Source: Aegilops tauschii subsp. strangulata
Taxonomy: Eukaryota > Streptophyta > Magnoliopsida > Poales > Poaceae
NCBI RefSeq assembly: GCF_002575655.3
Contig: NC_053035.3
Span: 503,656,601 to 503,720,600, forward strand
Length of the DNA: 64,000 bases
Direction: 5' to 3'
In this document: positions 41,908 to 52,590 of the stretch, in pieces
How the letters are laid out: each line of letters starts with the position of its first letter
Position numbering within the stretch: the stretch's first letter is position 1
Notes under the pieces: generated by a model
What the model saw: only the letters and a program-made list of their open reading frames with translations
Told to the model about the DNA's origin: nothing
The model's database searches: none
Translations under genes and position numbers: made by a program

Positions 41908-42714
41908 TCAGTCGGAGATGGTGACGATGTCCTTTCCCTTGCCGAGGGCAAGACTCAGCGGTGCAGGAGAATCAACCTCCACCTCCTCTCTAGCTGGCTC
42001 CTGGCGCGAAGCACTGTACTGCGGTGATGGCGCGGGGGCGACAGGCGGCAGAGCGGGTGCGGCAGGCGGTGCAGCTCTGACTGGAGTAGGGGCGATGACT
42101 CGGTCGAACTCCTCAGTCGTAGGCAGACGGCGGGCAGTAGCCAAAATGGCCGGTGCATAAGAGGCTGAAGACGAGACGAATGTCAGAGGTGGTGCCGTGT
42201 GGAGAAGCTCCTTCCTGCTGGCAGGACCGCCCCGGACTAAGTCCATGCGGGCAGCCACAAGATCATCTACGAGGTTGTCGAAAGATTCCTCCAGAGCCTT
42301 GAGGTACTCAACAACCATCTCGATGGCTTCATCTCGCTCTCCCCGATGGCAGGCGAATGCATAGTGACAAGTATATGGCACATGGCATGGGAGATAGCGG
42401 TAGCGACGAGTCTTCATCATAGGAAGGGTGTCCCGAAGGCGAGCTATTGCCTCACGGGCAGCCATCTGCATGGCATGCCTCTCCGTAGGCATGGCTCTTC
42501 CCACAAAACGGAAGTGGCGAGATGCAGAACGTCCTCCCTTGAATTGCACCACGGCCTGGTGCATAGACACGTCGTCGCTGAGCTTGTGCTGATAAAGCGT
42601 GAACTCCGGACGAGTCGCTGGCCCGATCGCGAGCTTGGTGATGGAGACGAGGAGTTTGACAAACCCCTCGGGCACGTTCGTGAACACTCGAGTCTCGCAG
42701 TTGCTGCCAGCCAT
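41908..42714 (-). CDS. extra ORF upstream of gag in Tekay element
   Basis: An intact ATG-started frame of 268 residues between the primer site and gag, on the same strand. The first two thirds are well structured: FVKLLVSITKLAIGPATRPE, DDVSMHQAVVQFKGGRSASR, RAMPTERHAMQMAAREAIAR, RYLPCHVPYTCHYAFACHRG and a helical AIEMVVEYLKALEESFDNLV. The last seventy residues are Pro/Ala-rich and end in SLALGKGKDIVTISD. It has no gag or zinc-knuckle motif. The AMQMAAREAIARLRD helix and the preceding beta-like stretch loosely recall a double-stranded-RNA-binding fold, but this is only an impression. It is open while gag next to it is frameshifted. Confidence 0.65.
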   Translation of the reverse strand: MAGSNCETRVFTNVPEGFVKLLVSITKLAIGPATRPEFTLYQHKLSDDVSMHQAVVQFKGGRSASRHFRFVGRAMPTERHAMQMAAREAIARLRDTLPMMKTRRYRYLPCHVPYTCHYAFACHRGERDEAIEMVVEYLKALEESFDNLVDDLVAARMDLVRGGPASRKELLHTAPPLTFVSSSASYAPAILATARRLPTTEEFDRVIAPTPVRAAPPAAPALPPVAPAPSPQYSASRQEPAREEVEVDSPAPLSLALGKGKDIVTISD

Positions 42715-42859
42715 CTACAAAAGTAGGCAAAAATTCTGAGTAGTCATGTCATAAATTTATGATGACCAACAGAAAATAGCTACATTTGCAAAAATGCTGA
42801 AAAAGCACACAAGACGCTAATAACCGATTAGCGATCGCACCTAGTGGCTTCCTACAGTC

Positions 42860-42877
42860 AGCCTGGCTCTGGTACCA
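42860..42877 (-). promoter_or_regulatory. primer-binding site, initiator-Met tRNA type
   Basis: Read on the minus strand as TGGTACCAGAGCCAGGC, close to the common TGGTATCAGAGCC, four bases inside the 5' LTR. Confidence 0.75.
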
Positions 42878-43521
42878 AGCTTGTCACGACCGGTTTTTCA
42901 ATAAAACATTAATTGGGAGACCAATCCCTTTTATGGACCAGTAAAGAAGAATTCCTTCTCACTGGTAGACAATATCTTGGTCACAGAAGAAAAATACCAG
43001 GAGTACTGAATATAATACAAGGTTGAGCGGAGACTGCTCAACAATTTATTACAAACACGCCGATAAAACATAACGGCGGATAGGGTGGCATAACTACTAA
43101 CTCACGATAACAACGGTGGTGGAAATATCACAGCGGAGTGGGTGATATGACTCCTGAAAACTACAGCTCTTCGAGCGTCGGAGTGAGGCTCGAGGAGACT
43201 TATGCGGGTGGTGGAAGCGTATATAAAACAAGTGACCAAAATCCAGGATCGCACGGAACTGACTGGGACTCCTCTAGGCGTCGGACTCACTATCAAACTC
43301 TTCATCCATGAGATCGCCTTCGTCAACATCTGGCCAAATCAACAAGCCAGGTGAGTACTATGAAAGTACTCGCAAGACAGTTCGGACATAAGATATAACA
43401 AATGTAAACATGAAGCATATGAACAGATCAACAAGTGCGTTCAGACATAGAGATCATAATGCATGGGAAAATAACCGAGAAGTCGGGCGGTAGTCCTCCC
43501 GAAATCCCAAAAATAAATACT

Positions 43522-43815
43522 GGGTGCCAAACGAGGGTCTGAATGACTCCTCGAGAGGAAACTGCAAGAATAATAATGCCGCGGGTGCCAAACGAGGGTC
43601 TGAATGACTCCTCGAGAGGAAACTGCAAGAATAATATTGCCGCAGTCGGGCGTCGGGGCGACACCACATAAAGGGCTTATAATAGGAAATAAAAGACAGT
43701 GCGTGCCTCAATCGGACGTGTGAGCGATATCACATAAAGGGCTTATATTGAAAGTAAAAGACAAACATGCCACAGTCGGACGTCTGAGCGACATCGCATA
43801 AAGGCTTATATTCAT
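43522..43815. repeat. two adjacent tandem arrays in the Tekay LTR
   Basis: Two nearly identical 60-bp units (GGGTGCCAAACGAGGGTCTG and CTCCTCGAGAGGAAACTGCA) are followed by three 65-67-bp units sharing GCGACA(C/T)C(A/G)CATAAAG and GGCTTATA. Confidence 0.85.
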
Positions 43816-45533
43816 AACTTAATAGCTCATGAATTTAAATCATATCAAGAGAATAATCAGACATGAGGTAAACAACAGGGTTAGTCCATCCACAGGAATG
43901 ACGTTCAGCCAAGTTTACTACTCACGCATGCTTACCGGAAGGGAATATAACGCGAGGGTTTAACATAGACGTGGATCCACTGATCACGTTACTTGACCAT
44001 GGATACGATGACTCGGAAGGATTTGACTCTGCAGAGTTTGTACTTAACCACAGCCAACGGATTTCAGTAGTCACGGGGACTAGTTCCGTTTACGGTGTTT
44101 TGGAAGAAACACATCTAACCAGTACACACCCATTCAACAATCCGAAGCCAGGAATCACCCTCGGCAACGTTCAAGAAAAACCTTGAGACGGGGAGGCTAC
44201 AACCTCGCGTAGCATGGGATCAAATTTCTAGACGCGCGCTCTAAGGGGTGCCCCCCTCTCGGTCCCAACCGGAAACACCCATGCCCCCTGACCGGATGAC
44301 TGGCTTTAATCCAGGGCCATGGAACCATCATCCCGGCCCCTCTGTTTGGTGTGTACACGGAAAGAGGTTACCAACTTACTAAACCGCATTCTGGCAGAAA
44401 ACAAGTGGTAGCACGGAAGGGGAAAGAACGATAACGTGACTCCGTCCACGTTAACGTTGGAATTTGTCAGATGACGCAAGGCTGGCATGCTACAACAGTA
44501 CCACCTTGCTGCCCTTCATGTCACCACATGATTAGGCCATCTCTCATCAGAGATCGTCGCAACTTTGGAACATGCGGGTAGTTGCCTTACAAGCAACGAG
44601 GTACTCACCGATACTCATATGTCACGCACAACCTCTCACGCAAACATGCAAAACACCTATCATATCAAAGGTTCAAACATGCTTGCCTGGTTCGGAGAAG
44701 TCGGAGTCTAGCTCGGCGAAGTTCGCAGCTCCGTCACCTCTTCCGGAACCTACGGTATAGCGAAAAAGCATACTAACGTGAAAACCAACGCGTGCATAAA
44801 AGTTGTTCCAAAAATTTTCCAAATAAATCCCATAAAAAACTAGACAAAATTATAAGATTGGCAGAAAAAGAATCATTCAAAAATCACTTTTTATTAAAAA
44901 GTTATAAGGGTTTCTGTCCAGGGACTCATCTGTAATGAAATAGAAAAGTTCCAGGGGTTTAACTGAGAAAACAGAAAACGCTTCGGAAAGAAACGCGCCA
45001 GCTCAAAAGGGAAAACGTATTTGCCCGAAGGCGCCAACAGAAAACGTTTAGAGGGAGAAGAGAATAGAGGCTAACAGGGGGGGTCCGCATGTCAGGTTTA
45101 AAAAGTTCGCCGGCGCCCGAAGATTGCGATAGTCGCCGGCGTCGAACCGCGGCGAGACAGGGAGATCGGAGTGTACCAAGAGCTTCAGCGTGTCCTTTCG
45201 CGTCGGTGGGTGGTGGACTCGACCGACGGAGAGCACCACGTCGACGGCGACACTTTCTCCGGCGGACGGTGGCTCGGGTGATGGTGTAGAACTCCGGTGG
45301 GTGCTGCAAACTCCGAATTGAAGCGCGGGTCAGGAGGGTGGATGTATAGGGAGGCTACTGGCAAGAGATGGGAGGCAGAGGTGCACGCACGGGAGCGAAT
45401 CGAGCTGGATCCCGTGGCGGGTCGCGGCGGCCGGAGTCGGGGAAGAAAGCTCCCTCGGGGCTCTTCCAGTGGCTTGGTGTGGTCTAGGTGGAGTGTAGAG
45501 GTGGTGTGGGTTCGAGTTGAAGCTCGGGGCCTC

Positions 45534-45541
45534 TATTTATA
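45534..45541 (-). promoter_or_regulatory. TATA box of the Tekay LTR
   Basis: TATAAATA on the minus strand in the context CCTATAAATAGAGGCCCC, facing the element's genes. It is the likely core promoter for the genomic RNA. Confidence 0.6.
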
Positions 45542-46110
45542 GGAGGATCGAGGGGGTGGCCGTGAACGGGGTTGCTCCGGCGAGCGATTATGGCGAGGCA
45601 GTGGCTTGGCAGGGAGTTTAGGTGGCCAGGCAGCATCAGTGAGATGTACTGGTGCCGTTCCCCCGCTAATCCTGGTCGGTCTTGGCGTAATGGCGCCGGT
45701 CCACGGTGGGGTGGCCGCACGGGCACGACGGCGGCAGAGAGCGCGCTCCGCGCCCAGCGGTTCACGACGAGGGTGGCAGCACGCACGGGGGAGTGGGTGG
45801 CCACGCGGCGGCCTCCGGTGGCTTGGGCGGCGCTGGGTGGCGCCGTCTACGCTGCGCCCCTCTCTAGCGGCCGCAAAGCCGCCGCTGGCGTCGGTCACGG
45901 GGCGGCGCACCTCCTCCAGCTCGTCGCCGACGCCCGCAAGGTTCCAGGGGATCGTGCGGCGCAGGAACAAGGGGGAGGGGACGGGGAGCAAGGCGACATC
46001 GGGGCACTGGCGAGATCGACAACAAGTTCTGAAGAAAACGACAGCAACACTGAACTGTTCTCTGAATTTGAATGAACCTGATTTTGACAACGCCCTGCAG
46101 GTGTTCGACA

Positions 46111-46613
46111 GAATGATTTGGCAAGGAGAAAAATTTTCCTGGGGCTGGGACTTGGTGAGGTGACCTCTCTTCCACCTCTTTAGTCCACTTGGGAGTAACA
46201 AATGTGATGGTATTTAGTTGGAACATTCTGGAGAGAGCATCTGCAACAATGTTATCCTTTCCTCCTTTATATTACAATTTGTAATCAAATTCCAAGAGTT
46301 TCAGCATCAACTTGTGCTGCATATTAGTGCTTATTTTCTGGTCAGTCATGAACTTGAGACTTTGGTGATCAGTTCTTATAATGATCTTGTTGCCAATGAA
46401 GTAGTGTCTCCATTTCTTCAGTGCTTGTAAAATTGCTAATGCTTCTTTTTCATAGGTACAGAGAGCAGCATTCTTAGGGCAGAGGGCAGTGTTGTAGTAA
46501 GCAATGGCTTTGTTGTTCTGCATTAATACAGCTCCTAGTCCAGAGCCTGATGCGTCAGTTTCCATAATAGAAGGAAGAGAAAAGTCTGGTAGTGCCAGCA
46601 TTGGTGTTGTAGT
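46111..46613 (-). pseudogene. Reina-like gypsy pol, RNase H part
   Basis: The minus strand reads MLALPDFSLPSIMETDASGS, GAVLMQNNKAIAYYNTALCP, STYEKEALAIL-type CTYEKEALAILQALKKWRHY, IIIRTDHQSLKFMTDQKI and, after a stop, KDNIVADALSRMFQLNT, an RNase H domain of the Reina type with its ADALSR end. The RT that precedes it is at 54096-54656. The two halves are separated by the retrotransposon at 46614-54095. The downstream side was cut by the Tekay LTR at 46110. Confidence 0.8.
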
Positions 46614-48111
46614 TGATACGTCTCCGTCACATCTATAATTTTTTATTGTTACATGCCAATATTATTCAACTTTCATATACTTTTGGAAACTTTTTATACT
46701 ATTTTTGGGACTAACATATTGATCCAGTGCCAGTTCTTGTTTGTTGCATGTTTTATGTTTCGCAGGAAACCCATATCAAACGGAATCCAAACGGGATAAA
46801 AATGGACGGAGAATATTTTTGGAATATTTGGAGAATATGGGAAGAAGAATCAACGCGAGACGGTGCCCGGGGTGGCCAGGAGACAGGGGGCGCGCTTGCC
46901 TTTACTGGGCGCGCCTGCCACCCTCCTGGGCCACCCTTAAGGCGGTTATTGATATTATTTTGCCACAAGAAAGCTAATTTTCGGGAAAAAATCGTGGCGA
47001 AGGTTTCAATCCAATCGGAGTTACGGATCTCCATATATACACGAAATGGTGAAACAGAACCAGGAGAGAACACAGAAACAGAGAGAGACAGAGAGACGGA
47101 TACAATCTCGGAGGGGCTCTCGCCCCTCCCACGCCATGGGAGCCAAGGACCAGAGAGGAAACCCTTCTCCCATCTAGGGAGGAGGTCAAGGAAGAAGAAG
47201 AAGAAGGGGGGCTCTCTCCCCCTTGCTTCCGGTGGCGCCGGAACGCCGTCAGGGGCCATCATCATCATCGCGATCTACACCAACACCTCCACCATCTTCA
47301 CCAACATCCCCATCACCTTCCCCCCTCTATCTACAGCGGTCCACTCTCCCGCAACCCGCTGTACCCTCGACTTGAACATGGTGCTTTATGCTTCATATTA
47401 TTATCCAATGATGTGTTGCCATCCTATGATGTCTGAGTAGATTTTCGTTGTCCTATTGGTGATTGATGAATTGCTATGATTGATTTAATTTGCTTGTGGT
47501 TATGTTGCTATCCTTTGGTGCCCATCATATGAGCGCGCGCGTGGATCACACCATAGGGTTAGTTGTATGTTGATAGGACTATGTATTGGAGGGCAAGAGT
47601 GACAGAAGCTTCAACCTAGCATAGAAATTGATGCATACGGTATTGAAGGGGGACCAATATATCTGAATGCTATGGTTGGGTTTTACCTTAATGAACGTTA
47701 GTAGTTGCGGATGCTTGCTAATAGTTCCAATCATAAGTGCATAGAATTCCAAGTCAGGGATGACATGCTAGCAGTGGCCTCTCCCACATAAAACTTGCTA
47801 TCGGTCTAGTAAAGTAGTCAATTGCTTAGGGACAATTCCATAACTCCTACCACCACTTTTCCACACTCGCTATATTTACTTTCTTGCTTCTTTATCTAAA
47901 CAGCCCCTAGTTTATATTTACGTAATCTTTATTATCTTGCAACCCTATCCAACAACACCTACAAAGTACTTCTAGTTTCATACTTGTTCTAGGTAAAGCG
48001 AACACTAAGCGTGCGTAGAGTCGTATCAGTGGCAGATAGGACTTGAGAGAATATTTGTTCTACCTTTAGCTCCTCGTTGGGTTCGACACTTACTTATCGA
48101 AAGAGGCTACA
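46614..48111 (+). repeat. left LTR of the non-autonomous element
   Basis: 1498 bp. It includes a TATATA motif near 47031 and a GAAGAAGAAG tract near 47195. It differs from the right LTR (1505 bp) by scattered substitutions and small indels. Confidence 0.9.
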
Positions 48112-48149
48112 ACTATCCCCTACACTTGTGGGTCATCAAGACCTTTTTC

Positions 48150-48167
48150 TGGCGCCGTTGCCGGGGA
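48150..48167 (+). promoter_or_regulatory. primer-binding site, tRNA-Asp type, displaced
   Basis: TGGCGCCGTTGCCGGGGA complements the 3' end of plant tRNA-Asp. It begins 38 bases after the LTR end, whereas most elements have a gap of a few bases. The LTR end is fixed by the GTAGT duplication at the other side. Confidence 0.8.
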
Positions 48168-48262
48168 GTCATAGCGTGGGGTGAATATTCTCGTGTGTGC
48201 TTGTTTGCTTTATCACTAAGTAATTTATATTTGCTGTTCTTAGTTGTTTTCTATCTTTAGTT

Positions 48263-49594
48263 ATGGATATGGAACACGAAATACCAAAACAATTAGGTGT
48301 ACTTGCTACTCATGGAGATGGGGAACCTCCTAAAACCCTCGATGATCATTATGTGAAAAATATTATGTACTACTTTGATAATCCTGAGAAAACCCCATTC
48401 AACTTTATAATGGGAGTAATGTTGGATGAACGTGAATACTTTAGGGATTATCGCTTGACAAAAAAAGGGAAACTATTATGGGATCAAATTTATATGTTGC
48501 GTTGGTATGCTCGGGATCTATGCTTGAGATATGATTATAATTGTTGCTCTAGGATGAAGTCTCTACACCTTCCCTTTTCATGCAAATTTAATGATAATGA
48601 AACCTTAGCTTCTTATGCTAATGGTATATATGATTACTATGATGTTGAACAAATTGAAGAATTTGTTGCTTTTAAGGCTGCTTATGAAATTGAATCTTTC
48701 TTTGAAAAGTATGAAGCTTTTGATGATGATGTTTATAGGCCTGAAAATTTTGCTATATTGAAATATTGTTATGAGAATTATGAATATAATTCCGATATTG
48801 ATGCTTTTATTGAGAAAGTATCCGCTGTCCAAGAAGAGATTAATATTTTGCAGGAGTCTATGGAAGAAGAAATCGATGAAACTGTGAGCTCATTGGATGA
48901 AAAAGATGATGAGGAGAGCGAAGAACAAAAGGAGGAAGAGCGGATTAGCTACCCGTGCCCACCTTCTAATGAGAGCAACTCTTCAACTCATACATTGTTT
49001 AATTCCCCTTCGTGCTTACCGAAGGATGATTGCTATGATCCCGTTGATTCTCTTGAAATATCCCTTTTTGATGATGCTTGCTATGCTTGTGGCCAAGATG
49101 CCAATATGAGTTATCCTTATGGAGATGAACTTGCTATAGTTCCTTATGTTAAACATGAAATTGTTGCTATTGCACCCACGCATGATAGTCCTATTATCTT
49201 TTTGAATTCTCCAAACTACACTATATCGGAGAAGTTTGTGCTTATTAAGGATTATATTGATGGGTTGTGTTTTACTACTACACATGATGATTTTGATAGA
49301 TATAATACGCATGTGCTTTCTTCTCTTACTTGCAATTATTATGAGAGAGGAACTATATCTCCACCTCTCTATGTTTCCAATATGATAGAATTGCAAGAAA
49401 CTGCTTATACTATGCATTGGCCTTTACTATGTGTGCATGAATTATTCTTTTATGACATGCCGATGAATAGGAAGAGAGTTAGACTTCTTTGTTGCATGAT
49501 ATATGTTACTTTGTGCTCACTACTAAATAACAAATCATTGTTAATTAAAATTGGCTTTGATATACCTTGGGATCCGGGTGGATTCATTACTTGA
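48263..49594 (+). CDS. sole ORF of the non-autonomous element, 443 aa
   Basis: An intact frame from ATG to TGA. The N-terminal third contains PKTLDDHYVKNIMYYFDNPE, NFIMGVMLDEREYFRDYRLT and GKLLWDQIYMLRWYARDLCL. The middle is very acidic: a run of Tyr-Glu-Asp-rich sequence, then EEEIDETVSSLDEKDDEESE. The C-terminal part is Cys/Tyr/Asp-rich: DDACYACGQDANMSYPYGDE, IVPYVKHEIVAIAPTHDSPI and NRKRVRLLCCMIYVTLCSLL. There is no zinc knuckle of CCHC type, no gag signature I can see, and no enzymatic motif. Its position after the primer site is where gag would be, so it may be a highly diverged structural protein. Preservation in a presumably non-autonomous element suggests it matters for mobility. Confidence 0.8.
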   Translation: MDMEHEIPKQLGVLATHGDGEPPKTLDDHYVKNIMYYFDNPEKTPFNFIMGVMLDEREYFRDYRLTKKGKLLWDQIYMLRWYARDLCLRYDYNCCSRMKSLHLPFSCKFNDNETLASYANGIYDYYDVEQIEEFVAFKAAYEIESFFEKYEAFDDDVYRPENFAILKYCYENYEYNSDIDAFIEKVSAVQEEINILQESMEEEIDETVSSLDEKDDEESEEQKEEERISYPCPPSNESNSSTHTLFNSPSCLPKDDCYDPVDSLEISLFDDACYACGQDANMSYPYGDELAIVPYVKHEIVAIAPTHDSPIIFLNSPNYTISEKFVLIKDYIDGLCFTTTHDDFDRYNTHVLSSLTCNYYERGTISPPLYVSNMIELQETAYTMHWPLLCVHELFFYDMPMNRKRVRLLCCMIYVTLCSLLNNKSLLIKIGFDIPWDPGGFIT

Positions 49595-52590
49595 GCACTA
49601 TATGCCTAGCTTAATGGCTTTAAAGAAAGCGCTGCCAGGGAGACAACCCAGAAGTTTTAGAGAGTCATTTATTTCTGTTGAGTGCTTTCATATAGTTTAA
49701 AAACAAAAAAATAAAGAGGGGAACCTAAAAACTTTTCAAAAAGGAAAGTGAAAGTAAGAGAGATAAACATTGTTGAAGTGGGAGCTAGCCTTGAACTTTG
49801 TTCATGCTCACGGAAACTTTGTGAATCTTGATTACAGAAACTTTTCAATAAAAATAATTATCCCCTTGTACAATTCCATTGTATTATAAAAATAATGTGC
49901 CAAGGTTTGCCTTTAGGATGTTTACAGTGCTTGTTGGTTTGTACGGTGCAGGACAGAAACTTTGTCTGTAGTGCGCGATTTTACATTTTTACCTGGGACG
50001 TCAAATGGTTCTGATTCCTTTTGCACTAACTTTCTGTACAAATTGTTTATTTTTCCTAATTTTGGTAGAATGTTTGGGGTACCAGAAGTATGGTGAATGT
50101 TCAGATTGCTAAAGACTGTTCTGCTTTTGACAGATTCTGTTTTTGATGCATAGTTTACTTGTTTTGATGAAACTATCAATTTATATCAGTGGATTAAGCC
50201 ATGGAAAAGCTATATTACAGTAGACACAATGCAAAAAAAAATATGAATTGGTTTGCAACAGTACTTAGAGTAGTGATTTGCTTTATTATACTAACGGATC
50301 TTACCGAGTTTTCTGTTGAAGTTTTGTGTGGATGAAGTGTTTGATCGAGGAGATCTCGATATGAGGAAAAGGAGGAGAAGAAAGAGCTCAAGCTTGGGGA
50401 TGCCCGAGGCACCCCAAGTAAATATTCAAGGAGACTCAAGCGTCTAAGCTTGGGGATGCCCCGGAAGGCATCCCCTCTTTCTTCAACAAGTATCAGTATG
50501 TTTTCGGATTCGTTTCGTTCATGCGATATGTGCAAGTCTTGGAGCGTCTTTTGCATTTAGTTTTCAGTTTTCTTTTGCGCACCATGCTGGTATGAGATAG
50601 TCCTTGGTTTATTTATCGAATGCTCATTGCACTTCACTTAAATCTTTTGAGTATGGCTTTATAGAATGCTTCATGTGCTTCACTTATATCATTTGAAGTT
50701 TGGATTGCCTGTTTCTCTTCACATAGAAAACCGCCATTTGTAGAATGCTCTTTTTCTTCACTTATATTTGTTAGAGCGTGGGCATATCTTTTGTAGAAAG
50801 AATTAAACTCTCTTTCTTCACTTATATCTATTTAGAGAGATGACAGGAATTGGTCATTCACATGGTTAGTTATAAAATCCTACATAAAACTTGTAGATCA
50901 CTGAATATGATATGTTTGATTCCTTGCAATAGTTTTGCGATATAAAGGTGGTGATATTAGAGTCGTGCTAGTTGAGTAATTGTGAAATTGAGAAATACTT
51001 GTGTTGAGGTTTGCAAGTCCTGTAGCATGCACGTATGGTGAACCGTTATGTAACGAAGTTGGAGCATGAGGTGTTCTTTGATTGCTTTCCTTATGAGTGG
51101 CGGTCGGGGACGAGCGATGGTCTTTTCCTACCAATCTATCCCTCTAGGGGCATGCGTAGTAGTACTTTGCTTCGAGGGCTAATAAGCTTTTGCAATAAGT
51201 ATATGAGTTCTTTATGACTAATGTGAGTCCATGGATATACGCACACTCACCCTTCCACTTGGCTAGCCTCTATTGTGCCACGCAACCTTCGCCGGTATCA
51301 TGCACCCAATATTTACCTTCCTCAAAACAGCCACCATACCTACATATTATGGCATTTCCATAGCCATTCTGACATATATTGCCATGCAACTCTCCACCGT
51401 TCCGTTTATTATGACACGCTCCATCATTGTCATATTGCTCTTTGCATGATCATGTAGTTGACATCGTATTTGTGGCAAGGCCACCTTCATAATTTTTCAT
51501 ACATGTCACTCTTGATTTATTGTATATCCCGGTACACCGCCGGAGGCATTCATATAGAGTCATATCTTTGTTCTTGTATCAAGTTGCAATATTGAGTTGT
51601 AAGTAAATAAAAGTGTGATGACCATCATTATTAGAGCATTGCCCCAGTGAGGAAAGGATGATGGAGACTATGATTCCCCCACAAGTCGGGATGAGACTTC
51701 AGACATTAAAAATAAATAAAAGAGGCCAAAGAAGCCTAAATAAAAAAAGGCCAAAGAAGCCCACCAAAAGAAAAAAAAAAGAATAAAAAAATAAAAAAAT
51801 GAGAGAAAAAGAGAGAAGGGGCAATGTTACTATCCTTTTACCACACTTGTGCTTCAAAGTAGCACCATGTTCTTCATAGAGAGAGTCTCTTGAGTTATCA
51901 CTTTCATATACTAGTGGGAATTTTCATTATAGAACTTGGCTTGTATATTCCAACGATGGGCTTCCTCAAATGCCCTAGGTCTTCATGAGCAAGCAAGTTG
52001 GATGCACACCCACTTAGTTTCCAGTTTGAGCTTTCATACACTTATAGCTCTAGTGCATCCGTTGCATGGCAATCCCTACTCACTCACATTGATATCTATT
52101 AATGGGCATCTCCATAGCCCGTTGATACGCCTAGTTGATGTGAGACTATCTTCTCCCTTTTTGTCCTCACAACCACCACCATATACCACATATAGTGCTA
52201 TGTCCATGGCTTGCGCTCATGTATTGCGTAAGAGTGAAAAAGGCTGAAGCGCATTAAAAAGTATGAACCAATTGCTCGGCTTGTCATCGGGGTTGTGCAT
52301 GATTTGAATGCTTTGTGTGGTGAAGATGGAGCATAGCCAGACTATATGATTTTGTAGGGATGAGCTTTCTTTGGCTATGTTATTTCGATAAGACATAATT
52401 GCTTGGTTGGTATGCTTGAAGTATTATTGTTTTTATGTCAAATGATAGACTATTGCTTTGAATCACTCGTGTCTTCATGCCATGATTAGATATTTGATCA
52501 AGATTATGCTAGGTAGCATTCCACATCAAAAATTATCTTTTTTTATCATTTACCTACTCGAGGACGAGCAGGAATTAAGCTTGGGGATGC
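49595..52590. other. non-coding interior of the non-autonomous element
   Basis: About 3 kb without supported genes. AGCTTGGGGATGCCC occurs near 50395 and again near 50449, matching the purine tract next to the right LTR (52577). Each internal copy is followed by a complementary GGCACCCC or GGCATCCCC. A-rich sequence with AAAGAAG units lies at 51710-51820. Confidence 0.7.

Larger units (their letters stand above)
37310..46110 (-). mobile_element. 3'-truncated Tekay chromovirus
   Basis: A minus-strand Ty3/gypsy element with its 5' LTR at 42882-46110, an initiator-Met type primer site, an extra ORF (41908-42714), gag, protease and pol, and then an abrupt end within the chromodomain at about 37310. 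No 3' LTR is present, so the break is a deletion or rearrangement against the NAM-associated fragment. The right flank (46111 on) is a Reina-like pol into which it inserted. With only one LTR the target duplication cannot be checked. Confidence 0.88.
42882..46110 (-). repeat. 5' LTR of the Tekay element, 3.2 kb
   Basis: Plus-strand ends TGTCACGACC and GTGTTCGACA give TG and CA termini. It holds two tandem arrays (43522-43641 and 43643-43815) and a GC-rich promoter-proximal part. The ORFs within it are low-complexity and not supported as genes. Confidence 0.8.

Noticed and set aside
43522..43815. Regularly spaced repeats resembling a CRISPR array
   Set aside because: The units are contiguous tandem duplications with no unique spacers, in a plant retrotransposon LTR.
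45297..46226. Several ORFs of 100-220 codons in the Tekay LTR
   Set aside because: They overlap in opposite frames within a GC-rich promoter region of an LTR and show no domain.
46727..47440. 237-aa ORF and its relative at 52630-53160
   Set aside because: Both are inside the paired LTRs of the non-autonomous element and drift apart by frameshift, as expected of non-coding DNA.
48150..48167. tRNA-like sequence
   Set aside because: Only the 18 bases complementary to the tRNA 3' end are present. It is a primer-binding site, not a tRNA gene; the same applies at 32907 and 42860.
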